DNA of 64,000 nt from positions 992,001 to 1,056,000 of the forward strand of contig JAQJVL010000288.1 of NCBI GenBank assembly GCA_035578905.1, given 5' to 3'. This document shows positions 1 through 13,400 of the stretch, in pieces. The position numbers were made by a program, and so were the translations under genes. The first letter of the stretch is position 1; the number at the start of each line of letters is the position of its first letter. Source of the DNA: Stictocephala bisonia (Eukaryota > Arthropoda > Insecta > Hemiptera > Membracidae). The notes under the pieces are model-generated. The model searched no databases and had not been told where the DNA came from. It worked only from the letters and a program-made list of their open reading frames with translations.

Positions 1-7
1 AAATGTC

Positions 8-1580
8 GGTATAGACCGCGCGGCGAAGGTCCGGCCTCGAGCCCGCCGAGCGGTGATAGGGAAGAGACGGGTGGAGAGCCCAATATGCCTGCAGTCCTGG
101 AAACATTCGCTACTGTCAGACTTTCCCACGCTTGCTTCAAAAATAGGTTACGTTAATTGTTATCTACGGATGCACATTCAGTACGTTTCCAGACTGCGTG
201 CGATATATTTGCTTGTGGTTTAGCGTGTTAGGAATGTTTACTCAAGTGTACGATAAACAATTATTTAGTTGGTTATATGTTTGTTTTTATCTAACTACTG
301 TAGTGTAATAAGTCAGTTTGTGTTTTTCTTTTGTGCCCCTTAAGTGTGTTAAGAGTTTGCAGAGCCATACTGGTTTGATTCTCATAAAAACAACGTTATT
401 TTGAATCCATATTTTTATCATTATTTATTTACCAAACGTTGTGTATGAGGTGTCATTTAAAATGCTATCATACTGCGCATTGGGTTTGCTTTTAATATTA
501 TGAATACATACGCCTAGTTTTGAAAAATAGGTGAAAATAAAAACTTCAAACTAAATAATTTTTATATTTATTCTATTAAACTAATTATGAATCCACAAAG
601 CAGTTCAATGAATAATTTCACTCTTGATCAAATGCAATTTGTTTGGAAAAGACCGTTTAAAAATAACTTTTAAATTTTGACACACGTGATCATTTGTCCG
701 GTTCGAAAAAAAACATCGTTCTAATGAGATTTAAACAAACATGGCCGACAGCCTCTGCAGACTCTTAAGGTTGTAAAATTAGTGAACGTAAATCCTAAAT
801 ATTTTATTCCTTTAGTGGTTCCTACCTCAACTATGGCTCGCTTTATTCCTAAAGTAGCCCAAGGAAAAACTACTAGAAGTCAGGCTAGGAAATTATTTGG
901 AGAGAAAGTGAGTTCATGGCGAATGGGGCCAAATTAAGAGATGAACAACGAATCCCCGTAAAACATCGTTAGAACGAACTGCAGTTGCATGTAGCATTTC
1001 AAAAACTCTTATAAAGGAAATTCGGCGTGAAAAGTGTTTATTGGACACTTCAGCGGAAGGAGAGTGTTCGTTCACAACTCCCAAAAAATACAAGAGAAAA
1101 ACAACAGCGACAGAACTAGACGATTTCGACAAATGTGTCGTTAGAAAAACCGTCCATGAGTTTTATAAAACTGACGAGTCACTCCCAATTTGTCATTTTT
1201 ATTTTAAACCAATTTAAATAAAAATTATATCAATTTTAACGATACGGGAAATCACAGAAATATATTTCTTAGTGACAGTAAGAGTATATATTTCTTAGTT
1301 ACTTAATTTCAGTTAAAGTTATTAACCGATTTATAATTTTTATGATTTATTTAATTGTTGATATTGATATATACGTTTTAATTTGTTAACTTTCAAACTC
1401 TTAACCTATTTGATGTTTTTATTTTAAATACTGGTCTAATTATAAGAGATACCAAAATATAAATACTCCGTAAACAATCAGCCTTTACCATCTGTCTGTG
1501 ACCGCCTCGCTCAGAGCCGATGTTTTTATATGACTAGTAGGCCAGCCAGGAGGCCGGACCTTCAGCGCGCGTACTATACC
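8..1580. mobile_element. DNA transposon remnant with 31-bp terminal inverted repeats
   Basis: The first 31 bases (8-38) and the reverse complement of 1550-1580 match at about 27 of 31 positions; both begin GGTATAG and end GAAGGTCCGGCCTC. The ends are GC-rich against an AT-rich interior. The 1.57-kb interior carries a broken transposase-like stretch at 833-1217, so this looks like a decayed or internally deleted element. The superfamily is not assigned and no target-site duplication could be verified because the left end sits at the window edge. Confidence 0.6.
833..1217 (+). pseudogene. Broken transposase-like N-terminal fragment
   Basis: An ATG at 833 opens a 34-residue basic peptide (MARFIPKVAQ...) that stops near 937. 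A different frame, from about 950 to the TAA at 1215, encodes a stretch with RTAVACSISKTLIKEIRREK followed by a Lys/Arg-rich patch and the motif LDDFDKCVVRKTVHEFY. I read this as a helix-turn-helix plus linker of an insect DDE-type transposase, from general resemblance only. It ends before any catalytic core. Its location between the inverted repeats at 8 and 1580 supports a transposon origin. Confidence 0.4.
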
Positions 1581-2659
1581 TCATGTGAAATATAAGCTGC
1601 ATATGTGTCTACTTCTTTGAGATTCAGATTTATATGGATGGAAACTTATTTAAAAAGTGTTTTGAAGAGCCTACTGAGGGAATTGGAAAACTGAGGTTTG
1701 CTAGGGAGCTAACGATAGGTCACTGCCGACCTTATAGTTCTACCCCGGATGATTATCATATTATGGAAATTAATGTAGGAGAAAGTTAGGAGGCTTCCCA
1801 CTTAAAAAAACCAGTTATTAAACAAACCAAATATGCCTCTTAAAGCACGCTTGTATTTTCTTTACACTATCAACAATCTCACTTATTCAATAGCAAAGCA
1901 TTGTCCAGTCAGCTAGATATAATAAAAAAATGGACTAGCGTAAGTATTCAAATTTCAGTTTAAATCAATCTTAACCATATTTCACTGATCATATTTGACA
2001 TCTATTAGTATGATTTTTATGTTCATTTGTCTTAAATGGGCAAATTTTGGTGCCTACCTTGAAATTACATCACTTAAAAATCATTTGAAATTAAATCACT
2101 TAAAAACACGTTCTCTATTTTCTGTGAAAATTGAAATATTCAGTGTATACACCTAGAAATACCGAAGTGATCATTTGATTTACAGTTATTCATACTGTAT
2201 AAGTTGATTAACTTTTGTTACTTAATTTTTACCTGAAAGTTTTCAATATAATGTAAACTACAATGTATATTACACAACTATCCGGCTGAAAAAAACCTGC
2301 GAAACAAACTCAAAGAAAAAAATCTCATGAACATCTTGACTTGACTCATTGGCTGATACCTCCAAACTGTCCATTGTCCAAACCAAACTAAACATAACCT
2401 CTTAGTCATAACACAAACACAGAGATGTATATTGTGGTCATAACTCTTACTCATTGAATAAGTAATAATAACTAGTAATGTCAGTGTAATTGTTATTAGT
2501 GTTTATTATTCATTAAATAGAGCACTGTTTATCGACTTAGTTAAGATACGAGTCGTATATTTTGACGGAAACTTTGAAGGTTGAACATATTATTTTAAGT
2601 TTACAGGTTTTTGGAGAAAGGAGTGTTTAAATTTAATATAGAGTCAGTTATCCGTGGCA
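1581..2659 (+). other. Intergenic stretch with probable PRPF38A promoter and 5' UTR
   Basis: AT-rich DNA between the transposon and PRPF38A. No coding sequence is seen. The last 100-300 bases presumably contain the PRPF38A promoter and leader. A polypyrimidine/AG sequence near 2600-2606 (tttacag) could be a 3' splice site of a leader intron, but no donor can be assigned. Confidence 0.3.
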
Positions 2660-3742
2660 ATGGCAAATAGAACAGTAAAGGATGCCAAATCAGTTAGAGG
2701 AACAAATCCTCAATATTTGGTTGAAAAGATTATTAGATCTCGAATTTATGACAGCAAGTACTGGAAAGAAGAATGTTTTGCTCTCTCAGCAGAGCTTGTT
2801 GTGGATAAAGCAATGGAATTGCGTTACATCGGTGGTGTTTATGGAGGTAACATTAAGCCTACTCCTTTTTTATGTCTAACTTTAAAAATGCTTCAGATTC
2901 AGCCTGAAAAAGACATAATTGTTGAATTTTTGAGAAATGAAGATTTTAAATATGTTCGGGCTCTTGGGGCATTTTACATGAGACTTGTGGGTACATCTTT
3001 AGACTGTTACAAGTATTTGGAACCATTGTTTAACGACAGCAGAAAACTTAGAAGACAAAATAGGCAAGGACAATTTGAGTTAGTTCATATGGATGAGTTT
3101 ATTGATGAACTCTTAACTGAAGAAAGAGTGTGTGATGTCATATTACCGAGAATACAAAAAAGGCATGTCCTTGAAGAGAATAATGAAATTGAAACTAAAG
3201 TTTCTGCTTTAGATGATGATTTGGAAGATGCAATGGAAACCTCAGGTGATGAGGAAGAAGAAGTGATAGAGCCACCAAAAGATACATATTCCCTTGCTCC
3301 TATTGATTCTCATAGGAAAAAAAGAGATGAAAATAGGAAATCACCAAATCGTCGAGGAAGGTCCCCAGAAAGAGAAAATGCCAAAGATAGGGACAGAAAA
3401 CAAAGGGAGAAAGATCGTGAGAGAGTTAGAAGCGATAAGGATCGAGGACATCGAACCGAACGTGATAGAAGCAGAAGTAGAGAGAAGGATAGACGTCACA
3501 GATCTAAGACTCCTCCAGTTAGATCAAGTCACAGGGAAAAAGATCGGGACCGAGACAGGGATCGTGAGAAGAAATCCAGAAGAGGTGAGGATAGAGGATA
3601 TGATAGAGACCAAGACAGAGGGTTTGAAAGAGACTATGATAGGGGCCATGATCGTGGACATGATAGGGATTATGATAGGGAGTATGAAAGGGATGTGAAA
3701 CGGAAAGAGAGAGATCGTGAGAGGGACAGAATGAGGTATTAA
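2660..3742 (+). CDS. Prpf38a: Pre-mRNA-splicing factor 38A (PRPF38A), single exon
   Basis: Spliceosomal protein of the U4/U6.U5 tri-snRNP and B complex, needed for spliceosome activation in the nucleus. The 360-residue product opens MANRTVKDAKSVRGTNPQYL and contains the diagnostic stretches YWKEECF, ELVVDKAMEL, GGVYGGNIKPTPFLCLTLKM and EDFKYVRALGAFYMR: the PRP38 domain, about residues 8-175. An acidic linker (about 190-210) follows, then a long Arg/Asp/Glu/Ser-rich tail (about 220-360) of RD/RE dipeptides, typical of splicing factors and longer than in the roughly 312-residue human protein. The start is set at the ATG at 2660, which has G at -3 and +4 and matches the family's usual MANRTVKDA start; a GTG two codons upstream is not used. 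There are no introns, stops or frameshifts. It is either a natural intronless gene or an intact retrocopy. Confidence 0.95.
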   Translation: MANRTVKDAKSVRGTNPQYLVEKIIRSRIYDSKYWKEECFALSAELVVDKAMELRYIGGVYGGNIKPTPFLCLTLKMLQIQPEKDIIVEFLRNEDFKYVRALGAFYMRLVGTSLDCYKYLEPLFNDSRKLRRQNRQGQFELVHMDEFIDELLTEERVCDVILPRIQKRHVLEENNEIETKVSALDDDLEDAMETSGDEEEEVIEPPKDTYSLAPIDSHRKKRDENRKSPNRRGRSPERENAKDRDRKQREKDRERVRSDKDRGHRTERDRSRSREKDRRHRSKTPPVRSSHREKDRDRDRDREKKSRRGEDRGYDRDQDRGFERDYDRGHDRGHDRDYDREYERDVKRKERDRERDRMRY

Positions 3743-6700
3743 TGTGTTCTGTCTTTAGATTTTAACTAGTCTTATAAATTTCAAAGATTCTAACCTAAGT
3801 AACACATAATTTTTAAATGATTAATTCTATCACCCTACATTTGTGATTTGGAGGAATTTTTATCTGTAGGCCTATTTGGTATTTAAATTTTTAAGAAGAC
3901 AAGAATAGTTTAATTAAGCCTAATTTATTTGAAAATTGATGGATTAAAAAGCTTTTACCTTATCCAAGACCAGGTTATACCATTGTGTGTGTTAACATAT
4001 TAAAATTTTTCAAGTGTTTTCCTGTATCTATAGTTGGAATTTACAATAAACATAACTTACAGCAGTTTAATGATAGAATTATGCTGATTTGATTAATTTA
4101 TTAAATAGTCTTTGGCACATCAAAAATATTTTTTTTATAGAATGAATGGCAAATCAATGGGATTATGTCAAAAATACTAAACATTATGACATTGATTTGT
4201 TCAATGATTTCCACAGAATAATAAGGATATCTTGTGAAAATACAGGCAATTTTAGAACCAATTAAGGTATAATTTTCAAATTCTGTTCGATGACAAGAAC
4301 TGCATGAATACTAAAATGGGTAATATTATCAGATAAGATCATTTTTAACTGCGGTAAACCAAGCTTTTTTGCAAAAAATGTTTATCAATGGAAAATTGAA
4401 AAGAATGTTCAGATGCTGAACATAAACACAGCATATTAATTTGTTTTGCAATAAAATTAGTTTAATCTATAATAAAACACACTTTTACATTCTTAACCTA
4501 ACATATCCTACATTAATATAACTTTTACAAGGATTTGAGTGAGATACCTGTACACATTAAAATTGGGTTTAAGGCCCCCGAGTATGGCCAACCAATCGAC
4601 CTTCGGGGAAGTATACAAAGATATATATTTGTTAGTTGGTCATTGCTGGTTATGATTATTATGTACATGGGACTACATGATTATCCACAAAAGTAAGTTT
4701 TTCAACATTATCATGAGAAATTATTGTCTCTTAGTTTAACGGTTTTTAGGATTATGCTCACGTAAAATTCCATATAATAATAGAAAATTATCTAAAATAG
4801 CACATCAAGTTGCATATATTTTATGCTAATTAGTACACAAAATTTATATTTCTGCACCGTGTTGAAAACTTGGACTTTTCTATTTTTTAGTAAAATTGTG
4901 TTGTCTACAGAACACAAACCTTCACATTTAAAATAAATCCTATTTTATACTTATTTCAGAAAAATAATCCAAAAATATTTTATTTCGTGGGATAAAAACC
5001 AAAACTTAGCCTAAGAACTAAAAACAACTTGTTATTTAGCCTAATTAAAAAAATTTAAACAGCTTAAAACATTGAGAAAATCAACATTTTTAATATTTAA
5101 TTTATGTTTAAAAATAACATTGAGTAGCGATAATACTTTTCAAACCTAATTGGCTACAGTAGATTCAAACCTAACAAATTTCACTTTTTGAATCATTAAT
5201 AGGGTGATTTTTCATAGACAATGAAAATATGTTCCCTAGAACAAAGTATGACATTATGTTTTTTGTATAAGAGCCATATTAAAAAATGTCTTTTACATAC
5301 CTTTACATACATATCCAATGTTGTCTATATATTGTGTTTAGAATCCGTTTTCTCTACTTGAATTTGTATTAGTTATAAATTATAGTTTAAAGCGTAGAAT
5401 ATTTCTATCAAAATTAAAGTTGGATTTTATCAACAATTTTCATAAAAGTGGTATTAAATGTATATACATCAGTACATATGTATAGGCCTATACGGTACAT
5501 CAAGACACGTTTTATACATCAATATTAAACGTATCTTATACACTACAAACTCTGTCTTAAACAAACTTATTAGAATCTTATTAGTTTGAGACACTGTGAA
5601 ACATACATTAAAACCAGAAAATTGTATATTTTTCGTTATATTGTACAATATATGAAATTAACTACATTTTACCATGGAACAACCTAAGATGTTTTTTACG
5701 GATGCTGGTGGTTGCCATTGGTAGCAGAAGAGGATTTAATACAGAAAATCAAAATTTCTGGCCTTGAACAGACAAATTACCTCCAATTAGCCTGCGACAG
5801 AAAACAATTTTGTTCCCTATTGGAATTAAAATATTTGATGTCAAACCTTTATTACACTGAACACCATTATTAGTGTAGTCTCCTGAAGCTAATTACTTTA
5901 ATATAAATATACATTTTTAGATGTTTGATTCATTTGTATTCTGCGGTAAACAGTTTTACAAAAAAAAAAAAAAAAAAAAAAAAAAACTAAATTTGAGATA
6001 TTTTCAGGAGAAACATTTGGTAGGCAACCCTGGACATCTGAACACCAAAATATTAACGTAAATTTCAAAATTTGTTTAGGATTTGTTCAAGTAGTCTGCG
6101 TTGGCTAAGTAAGTTTTTAGTGTGTAATATGGGTTAAAATAAAAAAAAACTGAAAATCAATTAAACAATGAAAAATTTTAAAATAGAAAAAGGTGCAACT
6201 AACATTTTCTTGTAAAGAATGAGTCATCTAATTTTATGGTAAAAATAAGTCTTTGCAAAATAAAACTATCTCTTTAGTAATTATAAGACTATTACAAAAA
6301 GATCTTGTGGAAGGGATTTAGAAAAATCTCTTTTTTATAAGTTACTACTAACAGCGAAATATAAATTCACTTATATTTTCTGTAGAAGTACAAATTATAT
6401 CTTGATTTCAATTCAAACTGTGAACATTGACTAACCCCCCTCCCCCCCAATTCTGTATGTTTAAAAAAAATTCACAAGTGATTTTTTTATGATTTTGCAG
6501 ACCGGCATATGCAAACAAATGTTTGTATCAATAAATACCAAGTATTATATATCAATGTATTAACAATGAGCATGAAAAATAATATATAGAGTGGATTACT
6601 TAAACTTGGTGAAGTACTAGGCTCACACTTGTTTTTTTTCTTTTTTTGTTTTTTTACTGACCACCACATGTACACTTACTAAATGTAACTACAAATTTCA

Positions 6701-6904
6701 AAATAACAATTTTGTTTCAAATTTATGTACTTTATAAAAAATGTAAAGTTACGATGCATTACAAAATTAAAAAAAAAAAAAAAAAAACACAATGAGACCA
6801 TAACAGCACCTGACACTCAACCGATTGCTATCACATGTTTGAGCAGCGCACTTTTACCCAACAGCTGGTAAAACAAAATAACATTAAACATAATACCGGC
6901 ATAC
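3743..6904. other. PRPF38A 3' UTR and AT-rich intergenic DNA
   Basis: No gene is recognised. A canonical AATAAA lies at 4045-4050, about 300 bases after the PRPF38A stop, and another near 4449. A 27-base poly(A) run at 5960-5986 and a shorter one at 6769-6787 may mark old retrocopy or SINE tails, but no adjacent body could be identified. Confidence 0.4.
4045..4050 (+). promoter_or_regulatory. Candidate PRPF38A polyadenylation signal (AATAAA)
   Basis: This is the first canonical AATAAA downstream of the PRPF38A stop codon, about 300 bases away. Position and motif are the only support. Confidence 0.4.
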
Positions 6905-7860
6905 TTAACCCTCGAGGGGGCGCTTGCGGAGTTTTTCTCCGCACGTTTAGTTTTTGTTAAAATAAATATGCACAATTGGTGTCGGCAGTCGTGTCCGGCT
7001 CCGTACTTCACGAGCCTCATTCCGGGAATCCCCCAAAGCTATTTTTACCCCCCCTTTCCCCCTTGGTTCCTTGTCAGTTACAATTCAGTGACGCAGTGTC
7101 AGTTTGCGGAGGTTTTCTCCGCGTGCGCCCTATCGCGTAAGTGGTTAGTGCGGAGTTTATTTCCTCGTGCGCCCTTCTGTGTTAGAGGTGACTGTTTTAG
7201 TTGTGTCTAACCATGAGATTTACATTTCATTTTACTACTTATTTAGTTGGTTTAGACATAAATCTATTTTTCAATGTTTATTTCATATGTATTTTAATTT
7301 ATATTATGTAGCTTTTCTGTAAATGTATAGTATAAATTGTTTACTAAACATAACCAAACTTCACAATTGATATTTTATTATTAATTTAGACAAATTAGAA
7401 TTAGTAATCAAATTAGAATTTTTTTTTATTTATATTCATAACACGTAAAATTGGCCGAACTATGTGTATATTTATACATATACCAAAATATATATATGTT
7501 TTTATGTATTATTTAATTTATAATTATTATTAAATATATTTTGTTTGCATAGATGTATAATTGCATTATTGCGGAGCAAAACTCCGCATGCGCCCTCTCA
7601 CATAACACCAACAGTAATACCCTTTTTATACTAGAAAATTACTTAATTTGTTTAATTAAAATATTACTTATATTTAGTTGTACAATTAATGTTATTAACA
7701 ATGACATTTGGTTCCTAATAAAGTTATTCAACATTTAAATAAAATATCGCGTTATAACTAGAAGTAAAATGGGTAAAATTTGTGCAATTTAGTGTTGCGG
7801 AATAAAACTCCGCATGCGCCCGCTCCCGTTTTAAAAGTGAAGCGCCCCCTCGAGGGTTAA
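6905..7860. mobile_element. PiggyBac-type MITE with TTAA target duplication
   Basis: The element is bounded by TTAA on both sides (6905-6908 and 7857-7860). Read inward, both ends share CCCTCGAGGGGGCGCTT, an essentially perfect inverted repeat. The TTAA duplication and CCC start are the hallmarks of the piggyBac superfamily. No transposase is present, so it is non-autonomous. At least four copies of a short hairpin unit (GCGGAG, 5-8 base loop, CTCCGC, often followed by TGCGCCC) lie at about 6924, 7103, 7569 and 7795, with a degenerate copy at 7149. Such subterminal palindromes are candidate transposase-binding sites. Confidence 0.85.
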
Positions 7861-10048
7861 GTACTATAGCATATGTCACTATCTCACTAATTTTACCAAT
7901 TTTTACACATTTATTTGCTGATTTTTACCAATAGTGCATATTTACCAATAAAATGCACATGTTATAAATCAGCATGATCATGCGTTTGGCACTCATAATG
8001 AGACACTGATCGTGTGCTTTAGCACACAGAAGTTTGTTTCAAAAATGCTTTTATATTGAGGTCTGGGCATCCAGGAAGCCTTACTGGTAAAAATATATTA
8101 ATTTTGCTTAAAGTGGATAGTAGTGTTTTAGTTTTCCGATAAAGTAGTACGGTCGTGCAAACATAATTAAGCGTGCAAAAAAAAAAAAAATAAATAAATA
8201 GATAAAATCTTTGGGAAAGTAGTTTTCACTGTTTATATAAGAAGTAATAGATGTAGAAAAAATGTTCTTCAAACCTATGTCCAGTAATGTTAAAAGCCAA
8301 TTGAACCCTTTTCATTTCAATCACATGTCTGAGCCAAGAGAACAGCTCCAGACTATTCTCAGTTGCATTATTTATAAAAACAGACTGAATGGTGCTTGGA
8401 TGGAATATGTATGTCATACCTAAATTAGTATTCTTTAAAGAAGCAAGTAACAAGTTATAAATAAAAGCATAACAAGTATGTAGAGAACCAAATAATCTAT
8501 ATAGGGTTAATATATGCGGTTTTTGTTAATTACTAAGAGTAATAAACACAGAGGAGATTGTTTGATGTTCTGTATATACTTAGATTCTATATTTGAGGTG
8601 TTCTATATACACTTAGAACTCTGTGTTACTTATATTTTATAATTCAGGGAGGGAGTGATGATGTGATGTAGCGCTAACCAGATTCATAAGTTGCTGTAGT
8701 TGATGGGGGTCACTCTTGTTTGAGAAAGTAGGCTTACAACAAGAAACCCATTTTGACTTTTTATGTCTCACTTCATTCCAACGCACGTGCAAGTTTTGAC
8801 TCAAAATTGCTTTCAACTGGAGGTGTAATTACAATGATTGGAGTTGTCTTTACAATTACTTTTCGTAACACCACATATTTTAACAATCTTAGGCATCACC
8901 ATATCGATCATTATACCCTGATGTTCAGCCAATATGCTTTTATAAGCATTAATAATATGCTGTTATTTTATAACAAACAGCTTGTCCACGTTCATTCTAT
9001 CGGTATATGGTATCGATATTTAAAAATATACCTATTACATTACATGCATTTACACATTGTCTTATTGTTAAAACTAAAATAGTTACTGTATTAAATAGTA
9101 ATTTCACCACCACACAGCACCAATCAGAGGAATATTTCATAACCCATAGCAGAACGTATAAGCTAACAGACGGACTGGAGAGCAAGTGAATAAATCATGC
9201 TGTAAAATCAAGGGTTCACATGGACACCCTTTTCTTATTGGTCAGTGTCCTTTACCAGTCTAGACGAAATCTCACTCAACTTAATTCAATTCAATTCTCT
9301 TTATTAAAATATTGTACAAGTACAATGAATGGTGTCAAAATATTCTAAATTAAAGTAATTAACAAGTCCTAAATTATAATACTAAATTATTCAATAAAAA
9401 TATTCCAGTATTGAATACAATTCATGAATAGAACGTATTGTTAGTTTTTGAATTCCACTTGAATATGTATATTGGTGGGTTGGTAAATATGTGTAAGGGT
9501 GGGTGAGTGGGTCAATCAAATAGTGAATGTTTGTCCTTTGGAAGGAAGAGAGACTTACAAATAATATAATACAATTTATACAATCAATTCTGTTTTGTAT
9601 TAGCAAAATTATGCACACATATACCTGTTTTTTGTATGTAGAACCACAAAAGTGCCATTGACGAAACTTTAACATACAAGTTGTATACAATTTACTAAAA
9701 TAACAATATTTAAAATGTATCTATTTTATATTGCATAAAAAATATAGTAGAGATAGACAAATTTGGAAAGGTTTTAGTGTATAGAATTACTTGCATTAGG
9801 TTTGAAATTAAATTAAGTTTGTAGATAAATAAGTAATATAATGACAATTTTCCCATCAATTAAGTTATGCAGAACTGCTCTTTTGTTTGTGTTCAAGAAA
9901 ACTTTGGTAAATATTGTATTTTCATTTTGTTTAAATTGATTTATTATTGTAGATTAAGAAAAAAATGTATTCCTTCTTTCACAAATAAATGATGACTATT
10001 TTTAATAGATATACTTATTTGAGTTTATTCCTGATTTCAATCACATTA
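7861..10048. other. Gene-free AT-rich DNA with a possible LINE 3' tail
   Basis: No gene recognised. Apart from the AT-rich tail-like sequence near 9281 (listed separately) nothing stands out. Short open frames here are low-complexity and unsupported. Confidence 0.3.
9281..9345 (-). repeat. Possible LINE 3' terminus (reverse orientation)
   Basis: On the minus strand the sequence ends in AATAAAGAGAATTGAATTGAA, the kind of A-rich repeated-pentamer tail seen at the 3' ends of insect Jockey/CR1-type LINEs. No coding remnant is recognised next to it, so the assignment rests on the tail alone. Confidence 0.35.
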
Positions 10049-10436
10049 GAGGGTGTCCCTAAATTATATAACACCTCTAGGGGGATGGGGTTTTCGACAG
10101 CGTTATACACTGTTACGGGGGAGGGTAGGGGGTATACACAGTGTTACATAACTATTAAACCTCAAAAATGTGTTTGAATTCATTCACAAAATTTGATAGT
10201 TTTCGCAAAACTACAAGATTTTAAAGTTATTAATATATTCTCCCCCATTAGAAAACAAGCAAAACAATGACTATCATAAATCTTAGTATACATTAAAATG
10301 AATGAAAAAATTAGAGGGGGGAGGGTTGGTGACAGCGTATGTAATTTTTGAGTTGGGCATTTCTGTTAAATGAGGGGAGGAAGGGGGACCTGAAAAGCCC
10401 TATTTTAGCTTTATGTAATTTAGGCACGGCCCCTTA
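10049..10436. mobile_element. Possible MITE with imperfect terminal inverted repeats
   Basis: The left end (agGGTGTCCCTAAATTATATAA) and the reverse complement of the right end (GGGCCGTGCCTAAATTACATAA region) are imperfect inverted repeats enclosing G-rich tracts such as the blocks near 10078, 10117 and 10314. No coding capacity is seen. Family and target duplication are undetermined. Confidence 0.4.
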
Positions 10437-13400
10437 TCAGAAGGATAGTTTTAAAATTAACTAAAGAAATGGCATATTGTGAATAATTATAGAATAAAAG
10501 AGTGAATTTAAAGCCCTCCAAGTGGTTTGCATTTACAAGTTCCACGTTCATACTAATATGAGTTGTAATAGTATTCTTTGTAAATACAGAACTGTGTGTT
10601 ATATATATACATAGTATAATGTGTAAGCCCAAAACTTGAATGATACATCTTATTTCTGGTGGTAGCATTGTGTATACATCATAATGATGATTGTAAATTT
10701 ATTAAAATGATCCAACAGATACCAAACTAGAAACTGATTTTGACGTGGTTATCACCGGAAAATATAGATTCTAGTTATGACACCGGCCGCTCAAGGTGGT
10801 GCAGCCAACAGTTTTCAGAATTTTTTTTTCAAAATTTTTGTGGAAATATATCTATTGCTAAATATGTAAAGAGCATTTTTTTAATTTTCGGTCGCTTATT
10901 TTTGTACTTAGAGGCTATCGAATATGTCATTTTCATCAACCTTAGGGTGAGTTCATCTTGGAAATGGTTTGGGTTTACATCGAAAACAGTTGATATATTT
11001 AATTTTGAAATTAAATATATCAAATAAATATAACCAACATGACATATTGTATTTAACTTATAAAAATAATTTATTTTTCAATTTAATCTGTTTATATTTG
11101 TTAAAAACTAATAAATATGTTTGCCGGATAGAAAATTATTTTATTGTGTTTGAATTTACACTATATTTTGCAGAATTCCATTTCTAATAATTGAATTAAT
11201 TTGTTTAGATGATGAACTGATCCCAAATGTATAATATAATTTAAGGCAGTGAGCATTCTTTATTCTAATACTTCCCGCGCGCGTCTGCATGCACAGCGAC
11301 AGGCACAGTCTGTCCCAGCCCGGCTCCCTCCACCAACTACCTTGGGTTTACCCCTTATTTGACTCTCACGCTCTCATGACTCATGTCATGACTCAGACAC
11401 AACTGCCATAGGTGGGTACCGCTCCTGTATGTTGCCTGTCTGGCTTCGTCCATCTGTATGTAATATTGTAAAGTATACAAACAAACGTAGTCGATTCTGT
11501 TGTCGCTAGTAACAATATATTCACACATATTATGTAGCTGGTAACCAAACGATACTTATGTCAATTTATAGTACTAATGTACTCAAAATTAATATTTTAT
11601 TTAATTTACTTAACGCTATTATTTAGCCATATTAGTCTATTTAAAAATTAGTAATTTGTTTTTATCTAATAGATAAATGTTTAATCAATGCATATACATG
11701 TACAGTATGTGTAATGTCAATATATTAGATTTGTGAATAGTTTTCTCTTTTTTTATAATGCCTCGCAAACGCTAAGACTTCATAAGGTATTAGACTATTC
11801 ATTTTATTTAACCTTCAAATGGTAACATTGCAATTGCTATATTTATAATCACATTATCAGTGATAACATCCCAATTTAGATATTTATCTACAGATATAAA
11901 ACTGTGATCGATTTCTCGTGGTCAAAAAATTTTTAGAGCCAAAAATAAGTTTATCTGGACATGGCTGTTTTTAGATAATAAGATAATCATAGGCTAACGA
12001 TAACGGAAAATCAGCTTATTTCGCTTGCTGATCAGCTGGTCTCACACACAGTGATGTATTATTGGCGCCGGCGGAAAACTATATTTGATAAAGTAGGCCT
12101 AACATTTTTATTTGTATTAAAAAATCCAATATAAATGGGGCCTCTTTTTTATATTTTGAAATTCCTGTAAGTAATATTCTGAAGAAATGTTGAGTGCATG
12201 GAAATTTGAAAGTACATTATTTTTTCAGATATGTTTGAAATAATCTAATATTAAAATTTTTGTTCCACCACATTTTAATAGAGTATTATTAAAAATTATT
12301 GGTTTTTGTGATTGAAATAAGGTGTGATATGGCCAAACAAACACACTTCATGATTATGATTTTATCACTTTAAAAATGTGCCTGAATTACACACAAAAAA
12401 TGTACTATCACTGAAGACTATTATAAAGTGTTAAGATTAATTTAACCAATTAAAACTAATAGTAGTTTAAAGAGATATTGTTTTATTTTTAAATTTATTT
12501 TATTAATTTATTAAAAATATTACACCTTTTTCCTCACTTAAATCGTAATTCTACATGTTTAAAGAAGCACTCCAAACCGTAAAAAAGGAAGAGAAAATTT
12601 TAACTTTGATCAAATTCGCTATGTTATACCATATTTGTGTGGATAATAGAGTCGAGGCTGCAATTTACAATGATAGGTAGACAAGTCTTTGTGTTATATC
12701 ACAGAAATAGACAGGTTTTTTTATGGTTATATGTAATCTAAATTATGCTGCTGTACTGTAGAGGGGAATAGTGGTAATTGATTTCTTTCACATGATAACA
12801 ACCACAAGCATGTTAATGAAATTTTTTTTAATAAATCAATTTATGCAATAGATTTATTTATGGAATAACTGTGTAGGATATATGTATATACTTAATAACA
12901 CAATCGATTAATTTATAGGATCAAGCAGTTGATATGGAAAATTAGAAAATTGCCAAAGTACATATATTTAGCAAGTATCAATATTTACTTTGAATTAACT
13001 TGCTTGGCAACAAGCAAATCGGGTTCAAATTAAATAAGTGTTCAGATTTGAAGGAAGGGGCAGTAGGGGTAAGGTGTGGAGAGACTGTAGAATGGGGAGC
13101 CTTGAAATATGCACGCACACTCACAAACCTCTTCTGCTCCAGTTAAAGTGACAGTGCTACGATATATCAGAATTCAGTTGTCCCTAATGCCAGCCACACC
13201 TCCTTAAGCCTAAGTTCCAAGATTAAAATAATTTATAATTGAGAAAGCCTTGTATTCACTTGGATGAGTTTTTAAACACAGTAGGGGTTAGTAACATTAA
13301 TTATATAACAGAAATGTTGACATTATATGGTAAAAGTTACCCCGAAGTATTTAAACAATATTAGAGACTCCATTCAAATTTTGAATGTGTCAGTATGCAA

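Noticed and set aside
2682..3698. Alternative-frame ORFs over PRPF38A
   Set aside because: They are shadows of the Arg/Asp/Glu-rich coding frame.
9391..9690. 99-residue minus-strand ORF near the possible LINE tail
   Set aside because: Composition is AT-driven and no LINE motif is present; only the tail was kept.
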